Source: Debaryomyces hansenii CBS767 (Eukaryota; Ascomycota; Pichiomycetes; Serinales; Debaryomycetaceae). Taken from it: 64,000 nt of DNA. Under the pieces are notes generated by a model. The model was not told the origin of the DNA. It did not search any database and saw only the letters and a list, made by a program, of their open reading frames with translations. Shown here in pieces: positions 30,793 to 40,423 of this stretch (position 1 is the stretch's first letter; the number at the start of each line of letters is the position of its first letter). The position numbers were made by a program, and so were the translations under genes. The DNA is taken from NCBI RefSeq assembly GCF_000006445.2, contig NC_006049.2:620001-684000 (forward strand), read 5' to 3'.

Positions 30793-32415
30793 ATGATGAA
30801 GCGCGCTATTCAAAGGTACTTCAGGTTTCGTAAGCCTTTCTTTGTTGTAATAGTGTTGATTTCAGTAGTCTTTTCCTTACAATTTTTTAACTCATTAGTT
30901 CATCACTCACTTCCACTCGAAATATTTGATAATGATAATGTTGACACCAATAAGGTAATTGTGGATATAAAAATACAGAAATGCTTTAGATTTGGTAGTT
31001 GCAACAAATCCCCAGGTTGGGATAGAGTTTCTAAACCATTGAACATGTTCTCCAAGTCGATTATGATATATGACTATCATCTAGTTGTAAAACGTGAACA
31101 GATAAATCAAGCCAATAGAATTATGACTGATTTTCAACTAATTACTAACCCGGCTGCTCCAAAGGGTGACGGTTGGGTACAAGAATCCTATGAAAATTTG
31201 ATATCATGGAAACAATACACGAATACCAATTCCCCAACCTTTGAATCTGCTCAATTAATTCGAGAGGTAAATATTTTGTTTGGAGACAAAGATTTACACG
31301 ATTCAAGAACACAATGGGATTTTCAGTATCAGGAGTTGCCTATGCCATTCAATTCATTATTGCCAGTGCATTTGTCACTATTTAAGCTTTCAAGGTCGGA
31401 AGAACAGGAATATATTCAAAACTTTACAAACTTTAACGTTCTAAAACGAGAAGGAAATATAATCACAGAAAAGCCCAATTTTAGGATAATGCAAGTAAGT
31501 GATCTTCACTTCAGTTCTGATTACGAAGTATGTGATGATCGTGCTTGTAAACTGGATACAAAGACTTTAAAATTCATCGAAGATTCTCTTGAGTCAGACG
31601 ATATTGATTTTGTTGTCATAACAGGGGATTTAATTGATCAGTTCAAAGTTAAGGACTTTAAATCAGTAATTTTAAAGGGTCTAGCACCAATATTGCGTAA
31701 GAAAATCCCATTCATTTTCACATTCGGTGAACTGGATAGCAACGAGTTTAATAATAAGAATGCTAATATCATCAAGTTTCAAATTTTACAATTTATTTCG
31801 ACTTTACCAAATTGTTATAATTACGTCCCTAACCAAGAGAACCATGTACATGGCTTAACCAACTACAATCTTAAGCTTATACGAAATCAGAATTCCGTTC
31901 CAAGTGCTATATTCACTGTACTTGATTCAGAAAGCCATAAGATAGATGCGTCTCAAATTAATAGTCTCTATAGACTAAACAAAGACTTACCTCAAAATAT
32001 ATTCAAACTATTGTTCTTTCACTATCCGTTGCCTAATTTTAGACCCACTGGAAAGTTCAAGTTAATTGGATCCTACAATGAGAAGCATCAGTTAAATACA
32101 AAAACAAGTCATAGCTATCGAGATGACATTGTCAATTGTGGCTATAATGTCATTTCTGTAGGACATGAGCATGAAAACGATGCATGCGTCCTTAGTGAAA
32201 AACATCATCCAGAGACCAAAGAAAGTCTAAATGAAGCATGGCTTTGCTACAGTGGAATCACTGGTGATTCTGGTGTTACCAAGTTAAATGAAGACTTTGA
32301 TCGAAAACTAAGAGTTTTTGAAATAATATTCGATAATAAAAGATTGATCAGTTGGAAGAGAAGCCTGAACAAACGCATTGGTTTTGATTACCAAATTATT
32401 CACCAACTTATATAA
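30793..32415 (+). CDS. SIA1: Metallophosphoesterase, Sia1/Dcr2-like, with altered metal motif
   Basis: Predicted 540-residue protein with a single N-terminal signal anchor (about residues 15-35), so probably a type II membrane or secreted-lumen enzyme. Calcineurin-like motifs: SDLH (236-239), GDLID (278-282), a phosphoesterase His in FFHYPL, and GHEH (457-460). The expected GNHD/E is replaced at 312-315 by G-E-(CTG)-D, read GESD with CUG as Ser, so the usual Asn ligand and catalytic His are absent. Relatives are S. cerevisiae Sia1 and Dcr2 (the latter acts on Ire1 and Sic1). RUP1 upstream in tandem gives the same order as YOR138C/YOR137C, supporting Sia1. Catalysis is doubtful. Confidence 0.78.
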   Translation: MMKRAIQRYFRFRKPFFVVIVLISVVFSLQFFNSLVHHSLPLEIFDNDNVDTNKVIVDIKIQKCFRFGSCNKSPGWDRVSKPLNMFSKSIMIYDYHLVVKREQINQANRIMTDFQLITNPAAPKGDGWVQESYENLISWKQYTNTNSPTFESAQLIREVNILFGDKDLHDSRTQWDFQYQELPMPFNSLLPVHLSLFKLSRSEEQEYIQNFTNFNVLKREGNIITEKPNFRIMQVSDLHFSSDYEVCDDRACKLDTKTLKFIEDSLESDDIDFVVITGDLIDQFKVKDFKSVILKGLAPILRKKIPFIFTFGELDSNEFNNKNANIIKFQILQFISTLPNCYNYVPNQENHVHGLTNYNLKLIRNQNSVPSAIFTVLDSESHKIDASQINSLYRLNKDLPQNIFKLLFFHYPLPNFRPTGKFKLIGSYNEKHQLNTKTSHSYRDDIVNCGYNVISVGHEHENDACVLSEKHHPETKESLNEAWLCYSGITGDSGVTKLNEDFDRKLRVFEIIFDNKRLISWKRSLNKRIGFDYQIIHQLI

Positions 32416-32630
32416 TTCGTATTAGACGATATTTTCTATTACATCTCCAGAAATGTCGAATGATTTTCATTTAAATGTATGTGGCATGTATTAGAATTAA
32501 TGCGATGTAAACTGTAGTCTCAAATAATTTTCAGAAAGATGGTCATCGCGCACTATAAATTTTTATATTCAAGTCTGATTTTAATTCACTACTCTATTCT
32601 TTTACTATAACACCTCTTTGGATAATCAAT

Positions 32631-33200
32631 ATGGGAAAGGCTAAGAAGACTAGAAAGTTTGCTTTGGTTAAGCGTACACTTAATGCAAAGGATCCACGTA
32701 TAAATAAAAATAAGGCCGTAGCGAAGAAAGATGAAAAAGATCCAGAGTTAACCAAAAGTGTTCCACAAGTGTCATCATCATTATTCTTCCAATTCAATAA
32801 GTCGATCAAACCACCCTATCAGATTTTGATAGATACGAATTTCATAAATTTTAGTATTCAGAAGAAAATCGATATTACCAAAGGAATGATGGATACGTTA
32901 TTTGCTAAATGTATTCCAATGATAACTGATTGTGTAATGGCTGAATTAGAGAAGTTAGGCCCCAAATATAGAATTGCTTTGAAGTTAGCAAAAGATCCTA
33001 GAATCCAACGTTTAAGCTGCTCTCATAAGGGAACATATGCTGATGACTGCCTCGTGAATAGAGTAATTCAACATAAGTGTTACATTGTTGCGACCAACGA
33101 TGCCGATTTGAAGAGAAGAATACGGAAGGTTCCCGGTGTTCCTATAATGAGTGTTGGTGGGCACGCTTACGTTATAGAAAGGTTACCTGATGTTTTCTAA
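32631..33200 (+). CDS. FCF1: Fcf1, PIN-domain factor of the SSU processome
   Basis: Predicted 189-residue nucleolar protein, equal in length to S. cerevisiae Fcf1 (Utp24), the endonuclease of early pre-18S rRNA cleavage at A1/A2. The basic N-terminus MGKAKKTRKFALVKR precedes the PIN domain: acidic site residues in ILIDTNFINFS, DCVMAELEKLG, ADDCLVNRV and ATNDADLKRRIR. It ends GGHAYVIERLPDVF as in other eukaryotes. Confidence 0.97.
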   Translation: MGKAKKTRKFALVKRTLNAKDPRINKNKAVAKKDEKDPELTKSVPQVSSSLFFQFNKSIKPPYQILIDTNFINFSIQKKIDITKGMMDTLFAKCIPMITDCVMAELEKLGPKYRIALKLAKDPRIQRLSCSHKGTYADDCLVNRVIQHKCYIVATNDADLKRRIRKVPGVPIMSVGGHAYVIERLPDVF

Positions 33201-33468
33201 GTTGACAATATGAAAATTTAATATAATATTTTTGCTCTGAATTTATTATAGTACTAAGGGCATTGTTTAATATCATAATCACGATTGGCATATTGTATAT
33301 ATTTGCCACGGAAACAGGGATTCTAAGTTGTGTGAATATGTATATTGGGTGAAGTTATATAAGTTATTCTTCATTAAATCTATATTACAAACTGCAATAT
33401 GTATAATATCTATTAATTAAGTATATAAAATTTTGCAATACTTAAGTGCACTTGCACCCATTTCACAA

Positions 33469-34227
33469 ATGAAAATAGGTAAATTGTTTACCAAAATAAA
33501 TATGAAATCTTTCCAATCAAACAATCTAAGCCAATCCTCATTTCTGAAGCCGTCGTCATCTCATCGTTACAACACACCTAGTGCTCTGAATAACAACAAA
33601 GAAAATTACTACAAATTCTCGAGCATTAGCTCAAATTCTTCGATAAGAAGACACATTCTGCCAACTGAATGTATTCATTCGTGGGAAACTAGTTTGGATA
33701 AAGAACTAAATAAAATCCTTCGTGAAACCCTAAATGGTCCTAACAAGGATAATAGAAACGGCACGTTGGTTGATCATAGTATCAGGAAATTGAAACAACT
33801 CTATGATGAAAAAGATGAGCTGGACATCCTTAAACTACTAGCCATGGACGTAGCAGAACTACTGAGTTTATCAATTCCAAATATTGAAACTGAAAATCAT
33901 GCCGTAGGTAACTATTCAATACCACAGTTTCTCAACTTAGTAGAAACAAACCATTTGCTAATGACAAAACTCAACGAAATACAAAAAGCAATAAATATCT
34001 ATAATATCAAGAAATCAGTGGTGATAGATAGAATGCTGAAACGGTTGGAGAATCCCAACGTGAACCCAACACAAGAGACCCTCAGCTGCAATCAAAGCGT
34101 TGATGAAGACTGGCAAGATTTTATCTCCACAAATAAAATTAGAAAGCAGGAAAAATTAGACAATATTAACGAAACCCTAAGTCTATCTAACTCTCTGCTA
34201 AGTGATTTGGATACAATTGATGGCTAA
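33469..34227 (+). CDS. Unrecognised 252-residue protein with KEN box
   Basis: I do not recognise this protein. The first ATG in frame is at 33469; the open frame extends to 33433 only through TTG. The N-terminal 65 residues are Ser/Asn-rich and basic with NTPS and a KEN motif (residues 44-46, NNKENYY), a possible APC/C degron. The middle (about 75-195) looks helical, with HSWETSLDKELNKILRE and LVETNHLLMTKLNEIQKAINIYNIKKS (outline), so a coiled-coil or structural role is plausible. The C-terminus has DEDWQDFIS. The next gene also carries a KEN box and several S/T-P sites. A cell-cycle function is inference only. Confidence 0.7.
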   Translation: MKIGKLFTKINMKSFQSNNLSQSSFLKPSSSHRYNTPSALNNNKENYYKFSSISSNSSIRRHILPTECIHSWETSLDKELNKILRETLNGPNKDNRNGTLVDHSIRKLKQLYDEKDELDILKLLAMDVAELLSLSIPNIETENHAVGNYSIPQFLNLVETNHLLMTKLNEIQKAINIYNIKKSVVIDRMLKRLENPNVNPTQETLSCNQSVDEDWQDFISTNKIRKQEKLDNINETLSLSNSLLSDLDTIDG

Positions 34228-34581
34228 TATAACTGTGCGTTAATATAGGTTTATATTCATACATACATGAATTTGTTGAATCTTCACTTAAGTTGCAACA
34301 AAACCATTTATAAAAATAGGAAGCTTGTAAGAGTATCTTAAGACATATTTCTAAATACCAAATATTGTGTTAACAGAATAACTATCTGGTATATTCCTAT
34401 CTATCTTCGTTTACAGGAACTAAATAACGTACTTTGACCAGAATATGCCATTAACCTGTAAGCGTAGTGTATATTGGGTTCAAAATGGTTGTGAAAAAAA
34501 ATCTACACGTTTAAAACAAATGTGTTGCAACAAAACATATCAGAATATAAACAGATATCATATCACGTAAAAGTACATATA
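34228..34581. other. Spacer between the two unrecognised genes
   Basis: 354 bp of AT-rich sequence with a short A8 run near 34493-34500. The downstream open frame begins at 34522 via GTG; the first ATG is 34582. Nothing else seen. Confidence 0.4.
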
Positions 34582-35796
34582 ATGGCTCAAAATAAACATA
34601 ATAAGATAAATATTGAAAATAAAAGGAAACAGGGAATATCCCTAAAGAGATCTCGAAGCGTTGTATCCATGAATTCGAATATATCAGATCGTATAGCCAC
34701 CAGTCCCTTAATTAGACAGATATCGTTCAAGAAACGAAGAGCCGATCTCGAAACAATGTCATACAAAAGCAATTATGACGAACCGAATCATGTTCGCGAT
34801 GGGAATTTAACAAGCTTGAATGTTCATGACTCCAAAGGAAACATAGTGACGGATAATGAGGCACCGCCTAATAAAACAGATATATCACATCTTCATTTAG
34901 TCGATTGTGATTTCAATTCCAACATCAATGCATCCTCTAATTTGACCATTGACTTGTCAAAGAATAACTTCATCCCGTCCGCAAGACCCCCCAAAACTCC
35001 TTCTATTAAGTCACCTGTGCTTGACGACTGGGACTCATACAACTTCGTACCTAGTTGTTCGTCAAACGCAGAATCTTGTTTAACGGCAAATTCGATACCA
35101 AATTCGATATCAGATTCGATATCAAGCTTTGTGAAAAGGATCCCGAAAGGTATTCGGTCAGGCAAGTCTACAAACAGCAGCTCCTTACTGGAGAATAGCC
35201 ATTGGGAAAGTTATGGCAATGAACTGTTCATTGTTGACGACGTTGTACATGCACATCGCAATAGATTGCAAGTAAAGTTAAATAAAGTTATCACTCATTC
35301 AAATAAACGATGGCTGAACATATTTCAGAAAAGAACACAAGCTGAAAATGGTCATGAGATTACACAATCCATATCACCCTTAGATCCTACAGAATCCCAA
35401 GAGAAATTCAAGTCACCAGTAAAGGTACACCACAGCTCAGGAATACAGAAGAAGGCAGCTGTGCAATCGCTCATCAAATGCGATTCTAATATAATACCCC
35501 AGAAAATTTTAATTTCAAACACTAAAGAAAATCATCCGAAAAAATTACCTGATTCCAGGTCTATCTATAACAAGCCTAATATTCACTATGTCAAGCGTGT
35601 TACCAAGCAGTTTAGAATTACTAATACTTCCGAAAAATCCAATGAAACAACATATTTGGTTCGCAAGGAGCAAATATTCTCGCCGAATACTGATTTAAAA
35701 GATTCAGCTAATAGTCCTAACTGTCCTGAAAACATTCAGGGATTTTCTTCTCTAAGTATAAAAGATTTCTTACAGGATGCAAATTCAACAAACTGA
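34582..35796 (+). CDS. Unrecognised 404-residue protein, KEN box and many S/T-P sites
   Basis: Unrecognised, probably largely disordered. The ATG at 34582 starts MAQNKHNKINIEN. Features: basic kinase-type site KRSRSVVS, a bipartite-like basic patch SFKKRRAD, proline-directed sites ATSPL, KTPS, IKSPV, SISPL, FKSPV, FSPN and NSPN, and a KEN motif in NTKENHPKK. A more ordered, conserved-looking block is HWESYGNELFIVDDVVHAHR...NKRWLNIFQKR (about 212-255). A three-unit 12-bp minisatellite codes Asn/Ser-Ser/Asp-Ile repeats. The pattern suggests a CDK-phosphorylated, APC/C-controlled nuclear protein, but this is inference. Confidence 0.7.
   Translation: MAQNKHNKINIENKRKQGISLKRSRSVVSMNSNISDRIATSPLIRQISFKKRRADLETMSYKSNYDEPNHVRDGNLTSLNVHDSKGNIVTDNEAPPNKTDISHLHLVDCDFNSNINASSNLTIDLSKNNFIPSARPPKTPSIKSPVLDDWDSYNFVPSCSSNAESCLTANSIPNSISDSISSFVKRIPKGIRSGKSTNSSSLLENSHWESYGNELFIVDDVVHAHRNRLQVKLNKVITHSNKRWLNIFQKRTQAENGHEITQSISPLDPTESQEKFKSPVKVHHSSGIQKKAAVQSLIKCDSNIIPQKILISNTKENHPKKLPDSRSIYNKPNIHYVKRVTKQFRITNTSEKSNETTYLVRKEQIFSPNTDLKDSANSPNCPENIQGFSSLSIKDFLQDANSTN
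35089..35124. repeat. 12-bp minisatellite, three units, inside a coding gene
   Basis: Units aattcgatacca, aattcgatatca, gattcgatatca lie end to end and encode NSIP-NSIS-DSIS in the unrecognised protein at 34582. Recent in-frame expansion is likely. Confidence 0.85.
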
Positions 35797-35911
35797 AAAC
35801 TTCATCGTTATCTTTAGTTTTCTGTATGGCCCGATTTGGTAAATCCGCGTGACACAAGACGTTGATGATGAATTTTAAGTTCGCTCGGATTTTGCTTCCA
35901 CGCTAATTAAA

Positions 35912-35917
35912 GATAAG
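35912..35917 (+). promoter_or_regulatory. GATAAG site before PAR32
   Basis: GATAAG, the binding core of nitrogen-regulated GATA factors, is 46 bp upstream of the PAR32 ATG. Nitrogen/TOR control fits Par32's role, but a single short motif is weak evidence. Confidence 0.4.
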
Positions 35918-35957
35918 AGGTCTACTTAAGGAAATTCGACTGAGTAGCTAGATTAAC

Positions 35958-36584
35958 ATGACATTCTCCACTGGAAGAGGTGGTGCTGGTAACATGCAAT
36001 ACTCCAAAAACATAACATCTGAAAATAATCATATTAAACCAGTTGCATCAAACCATGGTTCACATCAAAACCCTAATGGCCAAAGAAATGATCAGCAAAT
36101 ACCACAACAATCTACATCTGAACACAATAGCATTGATAATAAAGGAGAAAGAGTCTACTATTCTACAGGCCGCGGCGGAGCAGGAAATATCCAATCATCT
36201 AAGTCGTTGCCTTCGCCAAAGCTAGTTCCTCAAGGATCTAATACTCCACAATTACATACAAATAAGATTTCTACTGGTAGAGGAGGGTATGGTAATATGT
36301 TGAAAAATGACGATCCCGAGCTAACACGCAAAGTACAAGATGTGGATGGGCCATCGAATACGTCGAGAGAAAATGACTTGTATGCCGTTGCGTCCAATAA
36401 GTCATTTTCCATAGGCAGAGGAGGATTCGGCAACGTTATGTCAAATCAAAGATCCGGCAATAGCCAGTCCAGTCAAGAGAAGCCAGCTTTGATGGCTATA
36501 AGTAGCTATGGCGAAACGTTGAAAGATGAGCCATCGAAGAAGAGTTTCTTTGGCAAATTGAAGGGCTTGTTCACTAGCGATTAG
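35958..36584 (+). CDS. PAR32: Par32-like protein with GRGG[AFY]GN repeats
   Basis: Predicted 208-residue cytosolic protein of the DUF3602 family. Four spaced copies of the family repeat are seen: FSTGRGGAGNM (residues 3-13), YSTGRGGAGNI, ISTGRGGYGNM and FSIGRGGFGNV. The linkers are Ser/Asn/Gln-rich and the C-terminus is short and basic (KKSFFGKLKGLF). In S. cerevisiae Par32/Amu1 is phosphorylated on TORC1 inhibition and inhibits ammonium transporters Mep1 and Mep3. The ATG at 35958 has A at -3 and places the first repeat at the very N-terminus, as in homologues. Confidence 0.85.
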   Translation: MTFSTGRGGAGNMQYSKNITSENNHIKPVASNHGSHQNPNGQRNDQQIPQQSTSEHNSIDNKGERVYYSTGRGGAGNIQSSKSLPSPKLVPQGSNTPQLHTNKISTGRGGYGNMLKNDDPELTRKVQDVDGPSNTSRENDLYAVASNKSFSIGRGGFGNVMSNQRSGNSQSSQEKPALMAISSYGETLKDEPSKKSFFGKLKGLFTSD

Positions 36585-36743
36585 ACAAGCTTACCTGTTC
36601 CATAAGTCACGTCGCTAACATACTCTCCTTACGTATGATATGAATATTCTTGTTTCCGTATATATATTTTTTAATTCCTTTAATGCATGAATTTAGACTA
36701 GCGTACCTGAACTATTTGTATATTACTATATAACAAAAATAAA

Positions 36744-37334
36744 TTATTGGTTAGTCAAAAAGTCCCTTAATTTATCTAACGCTCTAAATCTATGGGAGAT
36801 TGTATTCTTGTTTTTCTTATCCATTTCGGCATAAGTTTGGTCGAATCCTTCTGGTTCAAAGACTGAATCCCAACCAAAGTCAGTAGGGCCTCTGCTGTCG
36901 ACGATATTACCCTTGGTAACACCTTGAAATAACTTGACTTCTGCGTTCGGTCCCTCGCAGTAACCGAAGGTACAAATGGCATTGGCACCTTTATTTTCAA
37001 ACTTGTATAACATATCGACTAATCCTGATAAACCAATCGATTTAACGAACCACTTAATATAAGGTCCTGGTAAATTGTTAAAGGCTTCGAATCCTAAGCA
37101 CGTATCTTCTACAAGAACTGGTCCCTTGAGGATATTAGCAGCAGCCTTGGCCTTATTAATTGTCACTTCTTCGATTGTTCCTTGAATTTCATCCAAATCT
37201 AATGACTTATTGGTAATGGAATATTTACCAACTTTTGACATACCATCTTGAGATTCAGAAGTGGAAAGAATAGCAATGACTTCTTTCAATTTATTGGCAT
37301 TACCTGTAACAAAAGTGATTGTGTTTTCTGACAT
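36744..37334 (-). CDS. HAM1: Inosine/xanthosine triphosphate pyrophosphatase
   Basis: Predicted 196-residue house-cleaning enzyme (S. cerevisiae Ham1 197) that hydrolyses ITP, dITP and XTP to monophosphates and keeps deaminated or analogue bases out of nucleic acids. Signature segments: [12 protein letters not shown] at the N-terminus, [31 protein letters not shown], then [19 protein letters not shown] and [14 protein letters not shown]. All substrate-binding parts of the HAM1/RdgB family are intact. Confidence 0.97.
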
Positions 37335-37774
37335 TATGGTAACTTAATATGAATGAATGTTTAAGAGTTAAAGGCTTTTTAATTCTACTTATATTCAATT
37401 TTTCGATTGATCTCGTTTTTTCAGTACCATTAGTCATTCCAGTTAAAAGAATTAGTCATAAACTGACTTTCATACTCCATTTCATCTCTGAAACAACTTT
37501 CAGGGTAGTTCCTACACCTACGCTTAAGATCTACATCAACATATATAAATCAATAATTTTATTCAATTTAAAGTATATACAGAGTGGATGCCCATACGAC
37601 ACAAATTTACAGAATGAAAAATAATAACAGAACCTCAGTCAAATACATTTCCCATAACTTAACTCGAGATCCTCGCGTAAGGTACTTCCTAAGGATATTG
37701 AAGTCAAGTCAGTGATGCAAGTCGGAAGATAAAATCAACAATCTTCAAGAATCTCAAGATTCCCTCTGACCGCT
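37335..37774. other. Spacer between HAM1 and COX24
   Basis: About 440 bp: the HAM1 5' region and COX24 3' region. A 91-codon open frame (37349-37624) has no recognisable similarity and is likely spurious. No RNA gene supported. Confidence 0.4.
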
Positions 37775-38155
37775 CTATAATTTACCTAACCTCTTCTTCA
37801 ACGATCTCTGAGCTCTTCTTCTCTTTCTCAACTTATGCTTCTTCATCTTCAATCTTCTTTTTCTCAATACTGAATCCATATGCATAGTATTATCTTCAAC
37901 CTCGATGTCATTCAATGATGCGAGTGGATCATTTTGAATAGCTGGAATCATGTATTCTTTCTGAATTATAGACCTTGAGCCAACAGGTGCTCTCAAAGAA
38001 CCAATTTTGCTGAGAAGACTAGGTTGTGCACTTGGCAAGGATGATAATGAATGTAATGATAATTGTCTAATTGGGGAGATGACGGTTGGGATAGATGACT
38101 GCACCCTACTGCGGAACAATGGGATATTTCTGAATATAATAGATGGTCTGAACAT
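37775..38155 (-). CDS. COX24: Mitochondrial small-subunit protein mS38 (Cox24)
   Basis: Predicted 126-residue protein (S. cerevisiae Cox24 111). The N-terminal 40 residues are rich in Arg, Ser and hydrophobics without acids (MFRPSIIFRNIPLFRSR), a clear mitochondrial presequence. The C-terminus is the family signature: MDSVLRKRRLKMKKHKLRKR followed by more basic residues, as in AURKAIP1/mS38. The protein sits in the mitochondrial 37S subunit and is needed for COX1 expression. Confidence 0.9.
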   Translation of the reverse strand: MFRPSIIFRNIPLFRSRVQSSIPTVISPIRQLSLHSLSSLPSAQPSLLSKIGSLRAPVGSRSIIQKEYMIPAIQNDPLASLNDIEVEDNTMHMDSVLRKRRLKMKKHKLRKRRRAQRSLKKRLGKL

Positions 38156-38365
38156 CGTCCCTTTCTATTTTATGCCTTCTAATCTATACTATTCTTGAAA
38201 GTACTACTTCTGTCTACCTAAACTACGATTTTCCAGGTCAAAAAGCTGAAAAGTGAAAAATTAACTCGATTATATAATCATCGATAATCACGTGTGAGTA
38301 TAGTAAGTATATAGTTACTACTACTTCTACTACTACTATATAAGAAATCTTCAAATAAAACCAGT

Positions 38366-39280
38366 CTAATAATGATCTATCGACGCATTCATAACTATGT
38401 CGTCAGTTGCGTTCACAATAAATCCATTGGTTCCACAAATTCCATTGCTGGAGCTTACGTTTCCGATCATACTGCTAGTCCAGTTGATCACATCGTACTT
38501 TAGGCCATGGGTATTTAATGTAATAGGTGTATTGCTTAGTGGTAGTAGCCCACATATTGGGGCCTTTCTTGAAGTGTTAAAGAGGGATTTTCGTTCATAT
38601 TGGATGTAGTTGAGTCCTTTCTTTATTAAAAAAATCATGTCTGAATGTGAGACAAAGAATATCTGCAAATGGGGATCTGATTGATTGAGCTTGTAGAGCT
38701 GATTGATTGAATGTATAGTTTGGTCGAATCTGCCTCCGATACCACCCAACATGTAGACATATACTGGTGTTGCACCTGACGCTTCCAAAGACTGACCTAG
38801 CTCCGAAAGTCCATTATCTGATTCAATTCCCTCGTACAACTTCAGTCTTAGGGTTTCTGAATGGAAATATATTTTCGTCAACATTAAGGATTTCGTTAGG
38901 TCGGTAGAATATTGTGAATACTGTGGTATCACTACTGTTCCTTTCAGTATGTAGTATTGCTTTATTTCGTTGGTGACGGAATCACAGTCTCCCGTGATAA
39001 AGTCGGGCACGAATTTGCTTCTTTCGTCTTCGTCCTCAAAGTAATCGTATAATTGGTTTGCACCTCCATCAGCACATATATGCAATCGGGTATTAGGCCA
39101 CAATCGGCGTAAATTCATATCCCGTATTGATTGGTTTAGTATAATAAGACATTTCTTTGAAATTCCTGAAGAATCATTAAAGAACTCGAATGGTTCAATT
39201 AAGGTATATGGTTCCGAGGGAGGTGGTACCTCTATATCATCAGGACGTTCGACCACCATTGAGTCTTCATCTTCGGGCAT
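38366..39280 (-). CDS. THI80: Thiamine pyrophosphokinase
   Basis: Predicted 304-residue enzyme (S. cerevisiae Thi80 319) that converts thiamine and ATP to thiamine diphosphate and AMP. Visible motifs: CLIILNQSI, HICADGGANQLYDYF (nucleotide and metal site), FVPDFITGDCDSV, PQYSQYSTDLTKSL and MLGGIGGRFDQTIHSINQLY. The C-terminal thiamine-binding domain has GLLPLSNTPITLNTHGLKYDV and ends near TDDIVMNASI. The ATG at 39280 gives a short acidic N-terminus; a second in-frame ATG follows after seven residues. Confidence 0.95.
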   Translation of the reverse strand: MPEDEDSMVVERPDDIEVPPPSEPYTLIEPFEFFNDSSGISKKCLIILNQSIRDMNLRRLWPNTRLHICADGGANQLYDYFEDEDERSKFVPDFITGDCDSVTNEIKQYYILKGTVVIPQYSQYSTDLTKSLMLTKIYFHSETLRLKLYEGIESDNGLSELGQSLEASGATPVYVYMLGGIGGRFDQTIHSINQLYKLNQSDPHLQIFFVSHSDMIFLIKKGLNYIQYERKSLFNTSRKAPICGLLPLSNTPITLNTHGLKYDVINWTSSMIGNVSSSNGICGTNGFIVNATDDIVMNASIDHY

Positions 39281-39514
39281 ATTTATGTAAGACTACGGTT
39301 ATCTCTTTTTATAGCACCAAAAATCCTGTGAACAATTTTTATGCTTGTGCGCGATTGATAAAAACCATATATTATCATCAGAAGAACCTGTTTTGCTACG
39401 TTTATAATACAATCAAGGTAGTTATTAACATAACTATAGAGTCATCATAAGCTGCAAGATATTTTTCACAAGCGTCAAGCGTATTTATTTAAATAGCTGT
39501 GGGAAATATAAAGT

Positions 39515-40123
39515 ATGAGCTCAACTAATAAAGAGCCAGCAGGGTCAGCACCAGCTAATCCAACGGACTCTATTAATCCAGCCAATAATCAAAATAATAT
39601 TGTCCCAAGAGATGTCAGATTGTTGCATTTGATATTTGCCACTCAAGGAATCCAAAACTACCAGGACCATGTACCTTTACAGTTGATGGATTTTGCTCAT
39701 AGTAAGTTTCAATTTTTCCATCAGTTTTACTCCTACAAAACATGAATACTAACACATCTAGGATACACTACTTCCGTCTTGAAGGATGCTCTTATATATA
39801 ACGATCACGCCAAGCCTTTGAATTCCAATACAAACATCAATTCGAGTGCTAATTCTACGGTAAACACCGATGACATAAGGTTGGCCATAGCTGCAAGAAC
39901 AAACTACCAATTCAAGCCCACACCGCCCAAGGAATTGTTGTTAGAATTGGCCCACGAGAGAAACTCAAAGCCTTTGCCACCTGTTATTCCAAAATGGGGC
40001 TTGAACTTACCACCTGAAAAATACTGCTTAACGGCAAGAGACTGGGAAAACTTAGAAGACGAGTTCACCGAAGGTGAAAAGGAAACCCCTGAAGCTGCTA
40101 ATAAGAAGCTGAGATTAAGATAA
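39515..40123 (+). CDS. TAF9: TFIID/SAGA subunit Taf9 (spliced)
   Basis: Join of 39515..39701 and 39762..40123 gives 182 residues (S. cerevisiae 157). Taf9 has an H3-like histone fold and pairs with Taf6 in TFIID and SAGA. Across the junction the protein reads PLQLMDFAH-R-YTTSVLKDAL, matching Taf9. Other blocks are PRDVRLLHLIFATQGI, DDIRLAIAARTNYQFKP, PKELLLELAHERN and LPPEKYCLTARDWENL. An Asn/Ser-rich linker (about residues 84-100) is inserted before DDIRLAI. BCH1 follows on the same strand, as in S. cerevisiae (YMR236W/YMR237W). The last Leu before RLR is CTG, so Ser. Confidence 0.96.
39702..39761 (+). other. TAF9 intron (60 nt)
   Basis: GTAAGT donor at 39702, TACTAAC branch site at 39747-39753, TAG acceptor ending 39761. 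Splicing splits an AGA (Arg) codon after its first base and restores the histone-fold sequence. Confidence 0.93.
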
Positions 40124-40423
40124 TCTAACAATCCCTTTTGGACTATGCAAATTATGATGTTGATAATTCACCATAAATGTATTTTTAGACTCTGGCTCTA
40201 TTATCAGGCCTGATTTTCAACTTCATTTTTTAACCATCCTCTAACACTTTGCCTTCTCTGTACATTACTATTTTTACCCTGTATATCAGTATATATACGT
40301 CTATACAAATCATATTAACATTATTAATAGTTACGACTACCGAAATGTTTATGTAATCACGTTTTGAGATTTCTAGTCGGAGGCAGTAACAAATAATAAC
40401 ACTCTATATAAGATAGACTACGT
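40124..40423. other. Spacer between TAF9 and BCH1
   Basis: 300 bp of AT-rich promoter/terminator sequence with tatatacgtctatac. No gene seen. Confidence 0.35.

Noticed and set aside
37349..37624. 91-codon frame between HAM1 and COX24
   Set aside because: AT-rich spacer translated to Ile/Leu/Phe-rich peptide; no homology recognised and it lies in the HAM1 promoter.
37712..37769. Possible C/D snoRNA (GTGATG ... CTGA)
   Set aside because: C box is imperfect, no terminal stem forms and no D'/guide match is evident; it lies in the COX24 3' region.
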